Positions 42,441-50,675 of a stretch of DNA of 64,000 bases are shown one piece after another (the first letter of the stretch is position 1; every line of letters begins with the position of its first letter). Below the pieces are notes generated by a model. The model did not search any database. It saw only the letters and a list, made by a program, of their open reading frames with translations, and was not told where the DNA came from. The DNA is from Pseudomonas laurylsulfatiphila. GTDB taxonomy: Bacteria; Pseudomonadota; Gammaproteobacteria; Pseudomonadales; Pseudomonadaceae. The DNA lies in contig NZ_NIRS01000010.1 of the NCBI RefSeq assembly GCF_002934665.1, positions 124,001-188,000 on the forward strand, read 5' to 3'. Made by a program: the position numbers and the translations under genes.

Positions 42441-45064
42441 GGCTTGGCCTTAGGTTTACGCGCCCCGCCACTCTTGGCTGGAGCCGAGCCCGCTTTTGGC
42501 GGGCCTTTACGATGTTTGCTCGGTTTGGCTGGCTTGCCGCCGACGGCCTTGTCAGGCGCCGACCGACTGGTCTTTCCCCCAGACGCCGCTTTACCGCCAC
42601 TTTTCGCACCGGCCAGCAACGCCTGTTTCATTTCACGACTTTTGCGCACTTCGGCGTTTTTCGCCGCGGCATCGCTCGGGCGATAGGCCTCGACAGCCTT
42701 TTCCTTGGCAGGACGGCGACCGGTTTTCGCCGGGGCCGGTTCTGCTTCGACTTTCGCTGCAGGCGCTGCACTTTCGGTACCGCGCTTTTTGCGGCCGATA
42801 GGCGCACTGATGGTTTTTTCAGCCATCTCGAAGTCGATCTTGCGCTCGTCGAGGTCGACGCGCATGACTCGCACTTCCACGGTGTCGCCCAGGCGGAAGC
42901 TGCGACCGGTGCGCTCACCGGCCAGACGGTGGTGCACAGGATCGAAGTGGTAGTAATCGCCCGGCAGCGCGGTGACATGCACCAAGCCTTCGACGTAGAT
43001 ATCGGTCAGCTCGACGAACAGACCAAAACCGGTCACGGCCGTGATCACACCTGGGAACGATTCGCCCACGCGATCCTTCATGAACTCGCACTTGAGCCAG
43101 TTCACCACATCACGGGTCGCTTCGTCGGCACGGCGCTCGCTCATCGAGCACTGCTCGCCGAGTTGCTCCAGGGCCGCTTCGTCGTACGGATAGATGCGCG
43201 CCTTCGGAATGGTCATCGCACCGGCACGGCGAACGTGCGGGGTGTTCTGCTTGGAATGGATCACGCTGCGGATTGCGCGATGCGTGAGCAAATCCGGGTA
43301 GCGGCGGATCGGCGAGGTGAAGTGGGTATAGGCTTCGTAATTCAGGCCGAAGTGGCCCTGGTTATCAGCGCTGTACACCGCTTGACTCAACGAACGCAGC
43401 ATGACGGTCTGGATCAGGTGGAAATCCGGACGATCCTTGATACCGGCCAGCAATGCCTGGTAATCCTTCGGCGACGGACCATCCTTGCCTTTGTGCAGGG
43501 ACAGGCCGAGCTCGCCGAGGAAGGCGCGCAGTTTTTCCAGACGCTCCGGCGGCGGACCATCGTGAACGCGGTACAACGCAGGAATTTCGTGCTTTTTCAG
43601 GAATTCGGCGGTGGCCACGTTGGCCGCCAGCATGCATTCCTCGATCAGCTTGTGTGCATCGTTGCGCACGGTCGGACGGATTTCGGCGATCTTGCGCTCG
43701 GAACCGAAGATGATCCGGGTTTCCTGGGTTTCGAAATCGATCGCGCCACGAACGTGACGGGCCGCCAGCAATACCTTGTACAGCGAGTACAGCTGCTTGA
43801 GGTGCGGCACGACGTCGGTGTATTCGCCGCGCAGCTTGCGCGCCTCGGTGGCCTTCGGCGTTTCGAGCATGGCGCTGACTTTGTTGTAGGTCAGGCGCGC
43901 ATGGGAGTGGATCACCGCTTCGTAGAAGCAGTAGTCGGTCATTTCGCCGGACTTGGAGATGGTCATCTCGCAAACCATGGCCAGACGATCGACTTGCGGG
44001 TTCAGCGAGCACAAACCGTTGGACAGCTGCTCAGGCAGCATCGGGATCACGCGCTCGGGGAAGTACACCGAGTTGCCGCGAACCTGGGCTTCGGCATCCA
44101 GCGCCGAACCGAGCTTCACGTAGCTGGATACGTCGGCAATCGCCACATAAAGCTTCCAGCCGCCCGAGAACAGACGCAGCTTGCCCGGACGGGCTTCGCA
44201 ATAGACCGCATCGTCGAAGTCGCGGGCATCTTCGCCGTCAATGGTGACGAACGGCAGATGACGCAGGTCGATGCGCTTCTCTTTGTCTTTCTCTTCGACT
44301 TCCGGCTTGAGCTTGCCGGCTTCCTTGAGCACGGCGTCAGGCCAGACGTGAGGAATGTCATAGGTACGCAGGGCGACGTCGATTTCCATGCCCGGCGCCA
44401 TGTAGTTGCCCACGACTTCAACCACGTCGCCTTGCGGCTGGAAGCGTGGCGTCGGCCAGTGAGTGATCTTCACTTCGACGAACTGACCGATCTGCGCGTT
44501 GGCATTACGGCCCGGCGTCACCAGCACTTCCTGCTGGATCTTCGGGTTATCTGCGACGACGAAACCGATACCGCCTTCTTCGAAGTAGCGACCGACGATG
44601 GTCTCGTGCGCACGGGATACCACTTCGACGATCATGCCCTCACGGCGACCACGGCGATCCAGACCGGAAACACGCGCCAGGGCACGGTCACCGTCGAACA
44701 CCAGGCGCATCTGCGCCGGGCTCATGAACAGATCGTCACTGCCGTCGTCCGGCACCAGGAAGCCGAAGCCATCGCGGTGACCGCTGATGCGGCCCAGGAT
44801 CAGGTCAAGCTTGTCCACCGGCGCATAAGTGCCACGACGGGTATAGATGAGTTGAGCATCGCGCTCCATGGCGCGCAGGCGGCGGCGCAGGGCTTCGATC
44901 TGGTCTTCTGTGGTCAGACCAAACTCTTCGACCAGTTGCTCGCGGTTAGCAGGCGAACCCCGATCAGCAAGGTGCTGAAGGATCAGTTCGCGGCTAGGAA
45001 TAGGGTTTTCATATTTTTCCGCTTCACGAGCGGCCTCGGGATCGAGGGACTGCCAATCGGCCAT
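42437..45064 (-). CDS. rnr: Ribonuclease R
   Basis: An 875-residue 3'-5' exoribonuclease of the RNB family. Order of domains: N-terminal helix-turn-helix, two cold-shock domains, the RNB core (GEDARDFDDAVYCEA with the metal-binding Asp residues, about 275-290, and HFTSPIRRYPDLLTHR), an S1 domain near 640-725 and a Lys/Ala/Pro-rich basic tail (about 740-875). It degrades structured RNA and takes part in rRNA quality control and trans-translation. The basic tail is longer than the folded requirement and of low complexity, as usual in Pseudomonas. Operon with rlmB. Confidence 0.97.
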   Translation of the reverse strand: MADWQSLDPEAAREAEKYENPIPSRELILQHLADRGSPANREQLVEEFGLTTEDQIEALRRRLRAMERDAQLIYTRRGTYAPVDKLDLILGRISGHRDGFGFLVPDDGSDDLFMSPAQMRLVFDGDRALARVSGLDRRGRREGMIVEVVSRAHETIVGRYFEEGGIGFVVADNPKIQQEVLVTPGRNANAQIGQFVEVKITHWPTPRFQPQGDVVEVVGNYMAPGMEIDVALRTYDIPHVWPDAVLKEAGKLKPEVEEKDKEKRIDLRHLPFVTIDGEDARDFDDAVYCEARPGKLRLFSGGWKLYVAIADVSSYVKLGSALDAEAQVRGNSVYFPERVIPMLPEQLSNGLCSLNPQVDRLAMVCEMTISKSGEMTDYCFYEAVIHSHARLTYNKVSAMLETPKATEARKLRGEYTDVVPHLKQLYSLYKVLLAARHVRGAIDFETQETRIIFGSERKIAEIRPTVRNDAHKLIEECMLAANVATAEFLKKHEIPALYRVHDGPPPERLEKLRAFLGELGLSLHKGKDGPSPKDYQALLAGIKDRPDFHLIQTVMLRSLSQAVYSADNQGHFGLNYEAYTHFTSPIRRYPDLLTHRAIRSVIHSKQNTPHVRRAGAMTIPKARIYPYDEAALEQLGEQCSMSERRADEATRDVVNWLKCEFMKDRVGESFPGVITAVTGFGLFVELTDIYVEGLVHVTALPGDYYHFDPVHHRLAGERTGRSFRLGDTVEVRVMRVDLDERKIDFEMAEKTISAPIGRKKRGTESAAPAAKVEAEPAPAKTGRRPAKEKAVEAYRPSDAAAKNAEVRKSREMKQALLAGAKSGGKAASGGKTSRSAPDKAVGGKPAKPSKHRKGPPKAGSAPAKSGGARKPKAKP

Positions 45065-45225
45065 TAGAGAGTTTTCACCTTGTCTATATGCGGGTTAGTT
45101 TGGCATAGGCGTAATGAAACGGGAAATTTCAAGCTAAGACGACCCATCTAAAGCCCTGTATCGACACCGCAAAGCTGATTTGAAGACCGCTGGTGAAATT
45201 TTCCAGGTTTTTTTGGTGTCGGGGG

Positions 45226-45254
45226 TTTACAGTTAAAAAGACGCTCCGTATAGT
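45226..45254 (+). promoter_or_regulatory. Sigma70 promoter of first tRNA-Leu
   Basis: -35 TTTACA and -10 TATAGT separated by exactly 17 bp, 35 bp before the tRNA. Confidence 0.8.
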
Positions 45255-45288
45255 GCGCGCCATCGACGACGGAGACGTTGCCGATACT

Positions 45289-45375
45289 GCCCAGATGGTG
45301 AAATTGGTAGACACGCCAGCTTCAGGTGCTGGTGACCGCAAGGTCGTGGAAGTTCGAGTCTTCTTCTGGGCACCA
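45289..45375 (+). tRNA. leuT-CAG: tRNA-Leu (CAG)
   Basis: An 87-nt class II tRNA with the acceptor stem GCCCAGA/TCTGGGC, encoded 3' ACCA, anticodon loop TTCAGGT (anticodon CAG), a long variable arm GACC-GCAA-GGTC and T-loop TTCGAGT. It decodes CUG. Confidence 0.97.
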
Positions 45376-45414
45376 ATTTCGAGCTTGAGATTAGATCAAT
45401 TTCAAGGCTCACAC

Positions 45415-45438
45415 AAAAACCCGCGAAAGCGGGTTTTT
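45415..45438 (+). terminator. Terminator of first tRNA-Leu
   Basis: AAAAACCCGC-GAAA-GCGGGTTTTT hairpin with T run. Confidence 0.93.
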
Positions 45439-45479
45439 GCATTCTCGACCACTGGTTTATTAATTTTTAAAATCAGGGG

Positions 45480-45508
45480 TTTACAGATCAAAACGCTCTC
45501 CGTATAGT
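45480..45508 (+). promoter_or_regulatory. Sigma70 promoter of second tRNA-Leu
   Basis: -35 TTTACA and -10 TATAGT with a 17-bp spacer, matching the first promoter and followed by CG-rich initiation sequence. Confidence 0.8.
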
Positions 45509-45543
45509 GCGCCACATCAACAGCGGCAACGCTGAAGATGAAT

Positions 45544-45630
45544 GCCCAGATGGTGAAATTGGTAGACACGCCAGCTTCAGGTGCTGGTGACCTTACGGTC
45601 GTGGAAGTTCGAGTCTTCTTCTGGGCACCA
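45544..45630 (+). tRNA. leuT-CAG: tRNA-Leu (CAG)
   Basis: An 87-nt near-duplicate of the gene at 45289. It differs only in the variable-arm loop (TTAC instead of GCAA). Same anticodon CAG and encoded CCA. Confidence 0.97.
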
Positions 45631-45663
45631 ATTCAAGTTCAAGGTTACGGCCTTGAATTTCAC

Positions 45664-45688
45664 AAGAACCCGCGAAAGCGGGTTTTTG
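45664..45688 (+). terminator. Terminator of second tRNA-Leu
   Basis: AGAACCCGC-GAAA-GCGGGTTTTT hairpin, the same stem as the first terminator. Confidence 0.92.
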
Positions 45689-45724
45689 CGTTTCTGACCT
45701 CCAGAAATGTTCTCTACCGCCCTT

Positions 45725-45826
45725 CTGTAGGAGCGAGCCTGCTCGCGATGCACGCCCAGACAACACTGGCATGCAGGCACCCCGCGTTATCGTTGAAAAC
45801 CATCGCGAGCAGGCTCGCTCCTACAG
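45725..45826. repeat. REPIN with conserved spacer
   Basis: Arms CTGTAGGAGCGAGCCTGCTC and the inverse, with the spacer motif CGCGTTATCGTTGA shared with elements at 18214 and 21174. Confidence 0.92.
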
Positions 45827-45882
45827 GGTCATCGGCAGCCTGTACCAAAAGGAAATCCAACCCGCAAGGCGCACTTGAGAAA

Positions 45883-45901
45883 CAATATCGTTTATCATTG
45901 T
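45883..45901. promoter_or_regulatory. Fur-box-like sequence upstream of iron-binding protein gene
   Basis: On the minus strand the 19 bp read ACAATGATAAACGATATTG, agreeing with the Fur consensus at about 12 of 19 positions. It lies about 40 bp upstream of the start codon, in the only AT-rich part of the gap. Confidence 0.45.
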
Positions 45902-45939
45902 TGCAAGTTTTTGCAATGCGACAGTGAGGAACCCTGCGA

Positions 45940-46950
45940 ATGATGTTTCGAAATACCCTGCGCCGCGGCTTGACCATCACCCTGCTCGGCCTGACACTCG
46001 CCACCCCCCTCACCCAAGCCGCCGACCCGGTTTCCCTGACGCTCTACAACGGCCAACACAAAGAAGTCGGCGACGCGGTCGCCAAAGCCTTCGAAGCCAA
46101 GACCGGGATCCACGTCAATGTACGCAAAGGCAGCAGCAACCAGCTCGCCAGCCAGGTCGTCGAAGAAGGCGATCGCTCCCCTGCCGACGTGATCTACACC
46201 GAAGAATCGCCGCCATTGAACAAACTTGGCGAACAAGGCCTGCTAGCCAAGGCGGATGACGCCACGCTGGCCGTTCTGCCCAAGGAATACGTCGCCAGCA
46301 ATGGCACCTGGATTGGCGTGACTGCCCGGGTGCGCGTCGTCGCCTACAACCCCAAGCTGATTGATGAAAAAGACCTGCCGACCTCGGTGATGGAATTCTC
46401 CAATCCCAAATGGCAAGGCAAGGTCGGCTTCGTGCCTACCAGCGGCGCCTTTCAGGAACAAGCCGTGGCAATCATCAAAGTGCACGGCATGGACGCTGCC
46501 GAAGAATGGCTAACCGGGCTGCGCGCATTCGGCAAGACCTACAGCAACAATATGGTCGCGCTCAAAGCCGTGGAAAATGGCGAAGTGGCCACCGTGCTGG
46601 TCAACAACTATTACTGGTTCGCCTTGCAGCATGAAAAAGGCCAGCTCGATTCGAAACTGCACTACTTCACCGGCGGCGACGTCGGCGGGCTGATCACCGT
46701 GTCCAGCGCAGCAGTCCTGAAATCCAGCAAACACCCAACAGAAGCACAGCAATTGCTCGCCTACATGGCCAGCGAGGAAGGCCAGCGCGTGATCACCCAG
46801 ACCACCGCCGAATACCCGCTGCACAAAGGCATGGAATCTGATCGCGGGCTCAAGCCATTCAGCGAGCTGCAAGCACCGAAAGTCACGCCAGCCGACCTGG
46901 GCAATGCCGAAGAAGCCCTGGACCTGGAACGTGAAGTTGGCCTGAACTGA
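45940..46950 (+). CDS. Ferric iron ABC transporter, periplasmic binding protein
   Basis: A 336-residue FbpA/HitA-type binding protein: signal peptide about 1-27 (ends TQAA), mature start DPVSLTLYNGQHKEVGDAVAKAF. The YSNNMVALKAVENGEVATVLVNNYYWF segment provides the paired tyrosines that bind ferric iron in this family, and GDVGGLITVSSAAVLKSSKHPTEAQQLLAYMAS is the standard C-lobe motif. It carries Fe3+ to the permease encoded next, which overlaps it by one base (TGATG). A Fur-like site upstream fits iron repression. Confidence 0.9.
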   Translation: MMFRNTLRRGLTITLLGLTLATPLTQAADPVSLTLYNGQHKEVGDAVAKAFEAKTGIHVNVRKGSSNQLASQVVEEGDRSPADVIYTEESPPLNKLGEQGLLAKADDATLAVLPKEYVASNGTWIGVTARVRVVAYNPKLIDEKDLPTSVMEFSNPKWQGKVGFVPTSGAFQEQAVAIIKVHGMDAAEEWLTGLRAFGKTYSNNMVALKAVENGEVATVLVNNYYWFALQHEKGQLDSKLHYFTGGDVGGLITVSSAAVLKSSKHPTEAQQLLAYMASEEGQRVITQTTAEYPLHKGMESDRGLKPFSELQAPKVTPADLGNAEEALDLEREVGLN

Positions 46951-48506
46951 TGAGCGCATCGCTTTCCGCGCATGGCGGGTACATGCCGCGGCGCAAGCGG
47001 CCGTCGATATGGCTGGTCCTACCGGTTTTGCTACTGGTGGTGCTCAGCCTGCTGCCGTTGGCCTATGTCGGGCTCAAGGCCTGGCAGGCAGGCTGGGCCG
47101 AGGCGCTGCATTTGCTGTGGCGCCCCTATGTGTTCGGACTGCTGCGCAACACTCTGGCGCTGATGGTCGGCGTGACGCTGGCCTGCGGTGCGATCGGCCT
47201 GTCGCTGGCGTGGCTGCTGGAGCGCAGCAGTCTGCCGGGGCGACGCCTGTGGGGCGTGATCCTGTGCCTGCCCTTTGCCGTACCGGCGTTTGTCAGCAGT
47301 TTCACCTGGGTTTCATTGAGCGCTCATTTCGAGGGACTCGGCGGGGCGATTCTGGTGATGACGCTCTCTAAATACCCGCTGATTTTCCTGCCGGTGGCGG
47401 CGACCCTGCGCAATCTCGACCCATCGCTGGAAGAGTCGGCGCGCACCCTGGGACAGAGCCGCTGGGGCGTGTTCTTCAAGGTCACCCTGCCCCTGCTCTG
47501 GCCGTCGCTGCTCGCCGGCTCCTTGCTGATTGCCCTGCACATGCTGGTGGAATTCGGCGCGCTGTCGATTATCGGCCTGCAAACCTTCACCACCGCGATC
47601 TATCAACAGTTCGAGCTCGAGTTCAGCAATGCCAACGCGGCAATGCTCTCCGCCGTGCTGCTGATGCTGTGCCTGGCGCTGCTGTGGCTGGAGCTGCGCG
47701 TTCGGGGCAAGGGTCGACACGTGCGCACCGGTCAGGGTGCGGCGCGCCGCGCAGAACAGGTTCAACTGGGCCCCTGGGCGGTGGCAGGACAGCTTTATTG
47801 CCTGCTGCTGGCAATCATTGGCAGCGGGATTCCGTTAGGGATGCTGGCTTACTGGCTGGCCGTCGGATCATCGGCGGCCTTTCCAATGGCAGCCATCGGC
47901 GAAGCATTGCTGTCATCCCTCGCGCTGTCGTTGGGTGGCGCTGCGGTGTGCCTGGTGCTGGCGGTGCCGGTCGGCCTGCTGGTCGTGCGCTACAAGGGCC
48001 AACTGGCGATCTGGGCCGAGCGTTTGCCGTATCTGCTGCACGCCCTGCCAGGACTGGTCATTGCCCTGACCCTGGTGTATTTCGCCCTGCACTACGTGCC
48101 GATGCTTTACCAGACTTCGGCATTGCTGCTGATCGCGTACGCCCTGCTGTTTCTGCCGCTGGCCCAGGCGCCGATCCGCACCGCCCTGAACAAGGCGGCA
48201 CCGCAGCTTGAAGAAGCGGCACGCACACTGGGCGCCTCGTCTTTCAGTGCGTTCTGTCGAGTGACACTGCCGATCATTTTCCCGGCACTCGGCGCAGCTT
48301 TCGCCCTGGTGTTCCTGGATGCGATGAAAGAACTGACGGCGACCTTGCTGTTGAGTCCGACGGGGCTGAATACGCTGGCGACGGAAGTCTGGGCGCATAC
48401 CGCGAATGTGGAATTTGCCGCGGCGGCGCCTTATGCGGCGTTGCTGATTCTGGTGTCGGGATTACCGGTCTATCTGCTGACGACCCGGATGTATCTGAGT
48501 CGCTAA
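46950..48506 (+). CDS. Ferric iron ABC transporter, fused permease
   Basis: A 518-residue FbpB/HitB-type permease with about twelve membrane helices in two homologous halves. Each half has a coupling EAA loop: SLEESARTLGQSRWGVFFKVTLPLLWPS (about 165-195) and QLEEAARTLGASSFSAFCRVTLPIIFPA (about 415-445). The start overlaps the binding-protein stop; a second in-frame ATG at 46983 is possible. No ATPase subunit gene follows: the next features are a REPIN and a convergent chemoreceptor, so the ATPase must come from elsewhere. Confidence 0.92.
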   Translation: MSASLSAHGGYMPRRKRPSIWLVLPVLLLVVLSLLPLAYVGLKAWQAGWAEALHLLWRPYVFGLLRNTLALMVGVTLACGAIGLSLAWLLERSSLPGRRLWGVILCLPFAVPAFVSSFTWVSLSAHFEGLGGAILVMTLSKYPLIFLPVAATLRNLDPSLEESARTLGQSRWGVFFKVTLPLLWPSLLAGSLLIALHMLVEFGALSIIGLQTFTTAIYQQFELEFSNANAAMLSAVLLMLCLALLWLELRVRGKGRHVRTGQGAARRAEQVQLGPWAVAGQLYCLLLAIIGSGIPLGMLAYWLAVGSSAAFPMAAIGEALLSSLALSLGGAAVCLVLAVPVGLLVVRYKGQLAIWAERLPYLLHALPGLVIALTLVYFALHYVPMLYQTSALLLIAYALLFLPLAQAPIRTALNKAAPQLEEAARTLGASSFSAFCRVTLPIIFPALGAAFALVFLDAMKELTATLLLSPTGLNTLATEVWAHTANVEFAAAAPYAALLILVSGLPVYLLTTRMYLSR

Positions 48507-48512
48507 AACCGT

Positions 48513-48577
48513 ATTCGCGAGCAGGCTCGCTCCCACAGGGAAACGCATTCCAATGTGGGAGCGAGCCTGCTCGCGAT
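48513..48577. repeat. REPIN, GTGGGAGCGAGCCTGCTCGCGA type
   Basis: Compact inverted REP pair between the convergent permease and chemoreceptor genes. Confidence 0.9.
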
Positions 48578-48602
48578 GACGCCAGACCATTCAACACAAA
48601 CC

Positions 48603-50537
48603 CTAAGCCCTGAACTGCCCCAGGCTCGCCTTCAACTGCGCCGCCAACCCATCCAGCACCTTACCGCTGGCCGTGGTCTCCACCACAGCTTGTGCGGCTT
48701 TCTCAGCCTGAGCATGAATGGTCTCGACCCGACCACGCACCGCCTGTGCGCCCTGAGCCTGATGCGCCGCAGCCTGGGTCGCCAGACCGATCGCCGCATG
48801 CACCTGCTCGACCGACGCCTGCACCGACTGCTGCAACCGTGCACTGTCACGCAGCACCACCAAACCTTCGTTGGCCTGGCGTCCGGCCTGACCGATTGCC
48901 GCGACCGCCTCGCGCGCGCCCTGCTGCAATGCCACGATATGCGCCTGGATATCGCCGGTGGAGCTCTGCGTCTTGCTCGCCAGTGCCCGCACTTCATCTG
49001 CCACCACCGCAAACCCGCGCCCGGTCTCACCGGCACGCGCCGCTTCAATCGCCGCGTTCAGCGCCAGCAGGTTGGTCTGCTCGGCGATGCCGTGAATTAC
49101 CGTCAACACCACTTCAATCTGCTCGCTTTGCTGCGCCAGGCGCTCGATCACTTGGGCGCCGGTATTGACCTGCCCCGCCAGCTCCTCGATCAGGCTGCCG
49201 ACTTTCGCCGAGGTCCGGGTGTTTTCATCGGTGGCCTGACGAATCTCCACCACCTGCTTGAGCGCCGCCTGCATGGCATGGCTTTCCGACTGCGCCTCAT
49301 CCGCCATTTGCGACAGGGCACGCAAACTCTCCGCCACTTCGTCGCGCTGCATGCCAGCCGCTGCGTCCGCACCCGCGTTGCGCAGGGTCATGGCACCAAT
49401 CTCGACGCCGGTACGCTGAGCCACATCGCCCGCCTCACGCACGATCGGCTGCAACTTATCCACAAAGCGATTGACCGCCGAGGCCATGTCGCCGATTTCG
49501 TCCTTGCTGTTGATCTGCACACGCTTGGTCAGATCGCCCTCGCCCGCGGCCAGGTCATCCATGGCAACGATCAGCATTTTCAGGCGATTGACCACTCGAC
49601 GACCGAGCACCACCGCCAGCAACAGGAGGACACCAAAACCCACGACTGCCAGACACACGCCGATGCGCCAGCGCAATGTTGCAGCCGCTTCCTGTACGGT
49701 GCTGGTGGTGTTGGCTTTCATTTCAGCCGCTGTGGACTGCGCGGACTGCAGACGCGCGCGCATCGCCGTTGCGCTGTCGGCAGCCGCGCCTTTGAGGCTG
49801 TCGCCGACCAGTTGATCGCTGCTGGCGATCAAGGCCGAGAAGCGCTTGTCGAGGGCTGCGAGATCAGTCTCCACGGAAGCCGTCGAGACCCCCATCAGGA
49901 CCTTGCCGATTTCCACGCCATTGGGGTTGATCGAGGCCTCGATGTAGAAGACCGAAGGATCGTTCTTCGCTGCATCCAGCACCTTGTCGAGCGCCCGCTC
50001 GCCCTGGCCTTTTTCCAGCAGTGCCTTGTTGATCGGGTTTTCCCGGTTGAGGTAGCGCGTCAGGTGCTGACCGGTAGCGTCGTCATACACCACGAACAGC
50101 ACATTGGGATTGCGCTGGGCCCGGCGGGCGAATTCGGACAGCGTCGGAACGTCGTTGTCCCACATGGCGCGGGGCGCGACCGAAGCCAGAAGCTGCGCCA
50201 TATCGTTGGCGGAGTCCTTCAGGTCCTTTTCCAGGGTCGAACGCAGTTGCGCCTGCTCTTCCTCAAGGCGTGAGGACAAACCGGCCGTGAGGCGCTGACG
50301 TGTACTGGTAGAAAGGCTGTCCAGACTGGACGTGACTTCACGCCCGGCCTGCTCGAGCTCGGCGGAAAGTTTTTGACTGTCCGCGCCCAGGCGTGTGCCC
50401 AGATCGGCTTCGAGCGCCGTCACCGTGCTCCGGGTCAGAGCAACAGCCACCAGCACCTGCACCAAAAGGGCGATACCCAGGGTAACGAACACAGGCCGCA
50501 ACAAACGGCTTTGTAACAGTGAGAGAACGGCCGACAC
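48603..50537 (-). CDS. Methyl-accepting chemotaxis protein
   Basis: A 644-residue transmembrane chemoreceptor. TM1 is near residues 13-35 and TM2 near 288-310 (GVCLAVVGFGVLLLLAVVLG). The ~250-residue periplasmic part is mostly helical and contains ARRAQRNPNVLFVVYDDATGQHLTRYL, like a double-CACHE or related sensor. A HAMP segment (NRLKMLIVAMDDLAAGEGDLTKRV) follows, then a signalling domain with the conserved hairpin tip EQTNLLALNAAIEAARAGE and GRGFAVVADEVRALA. No CheR-binding pentapeptide at the C-terminus. Ligand unknown. It stands alone between the iron transporter and purA. Confidence 0.93.
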   Translation of the reverse strand: MSAVLSLLQSRLLRPVFVTLGIALLVQVLVAVALTRSTVTALEADLGTRLGADSQKLSAELEQAGREVTSSLDSLSTSTRQRLTAGLSSRLEEEQAQLRSTLEKDLKDSANDMAQLLASVAPRAMWDNDVPTLSEFARRAQRNPNVLFVVYDDATGQHLTRYLNRENPINKALLEKGQGERALDKVLDAAKNDPSVFYIEASINPNGVEIGKVLMGVSTASVETDLAALDKRFSALIASSDQLVGDSLKGAAADSATAMRARLQSAQSTAAEMKANTTSTVQEAAATLRWRIGVCLAVVGFGVLLLLAVVLGRRVVNRLKMLIVAMDDLAAGEGDLTKRVQINSKDEIGDMASAVNRFVDKLQPIVREAGDVAQRTGVEIGAMTLRNAGADAAAGMQRDEVAESLRALSQMADEAQSESHAMQAALKQVVEIRQATDENTRTSAKVGSLIEELAGQVNTGAQVIERLAQQSEQIEVVLTVIHGIAEQTNLLALNAAIEAARAGETGRGFAVVADEVRALASKTQSSTGDIQAHIVALQQGAREAVAAIGQAGRQANEGLVVLRDSARLQQSVQASVEQVHAAIGLATQAAAHQAQGAQAVRGRVETIHAQAEKAAQAVVETTASGKVLDGLAAQLKASLGQFRA

Positions 50538-50628
50538 TGTGAATCCCTCTACTTGGACGCCATTAATTTGATGGCATTCTTTTGAAGATATTTACAGCAA
50601 AGGTCATGCCGTCCTACAGACAAATACG

Positions 50629-50656
50629 ACAAAGGCCCCGATTAAGGAGCCTTTGT
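50629..50656 (-). terminator. Terminator of purA
   Basis: ACAAAGGC/GCCTTTGT stem with a 12-nt loop, about 20 bp beyond the purA stop; the minus-strand T tract is weak. Confidence 0.6.
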
Positions 50657-50675
50657 GTTTTACATCAACGACTTA

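Noticed and set aside
42512..45067. An 851-codon plus-strand frame opposite rnr
   Set aside because: Antisense shadow; the minus strand encodes full-length RNase R with all motifs.
45226..50537. Integrative element at the tRNA-Leu genes
   Set aside because: No integrase, no repeated 3' tRNA fragment beyond the second intact tRNA gene, and neighbouring genes look chromosomal in composition.
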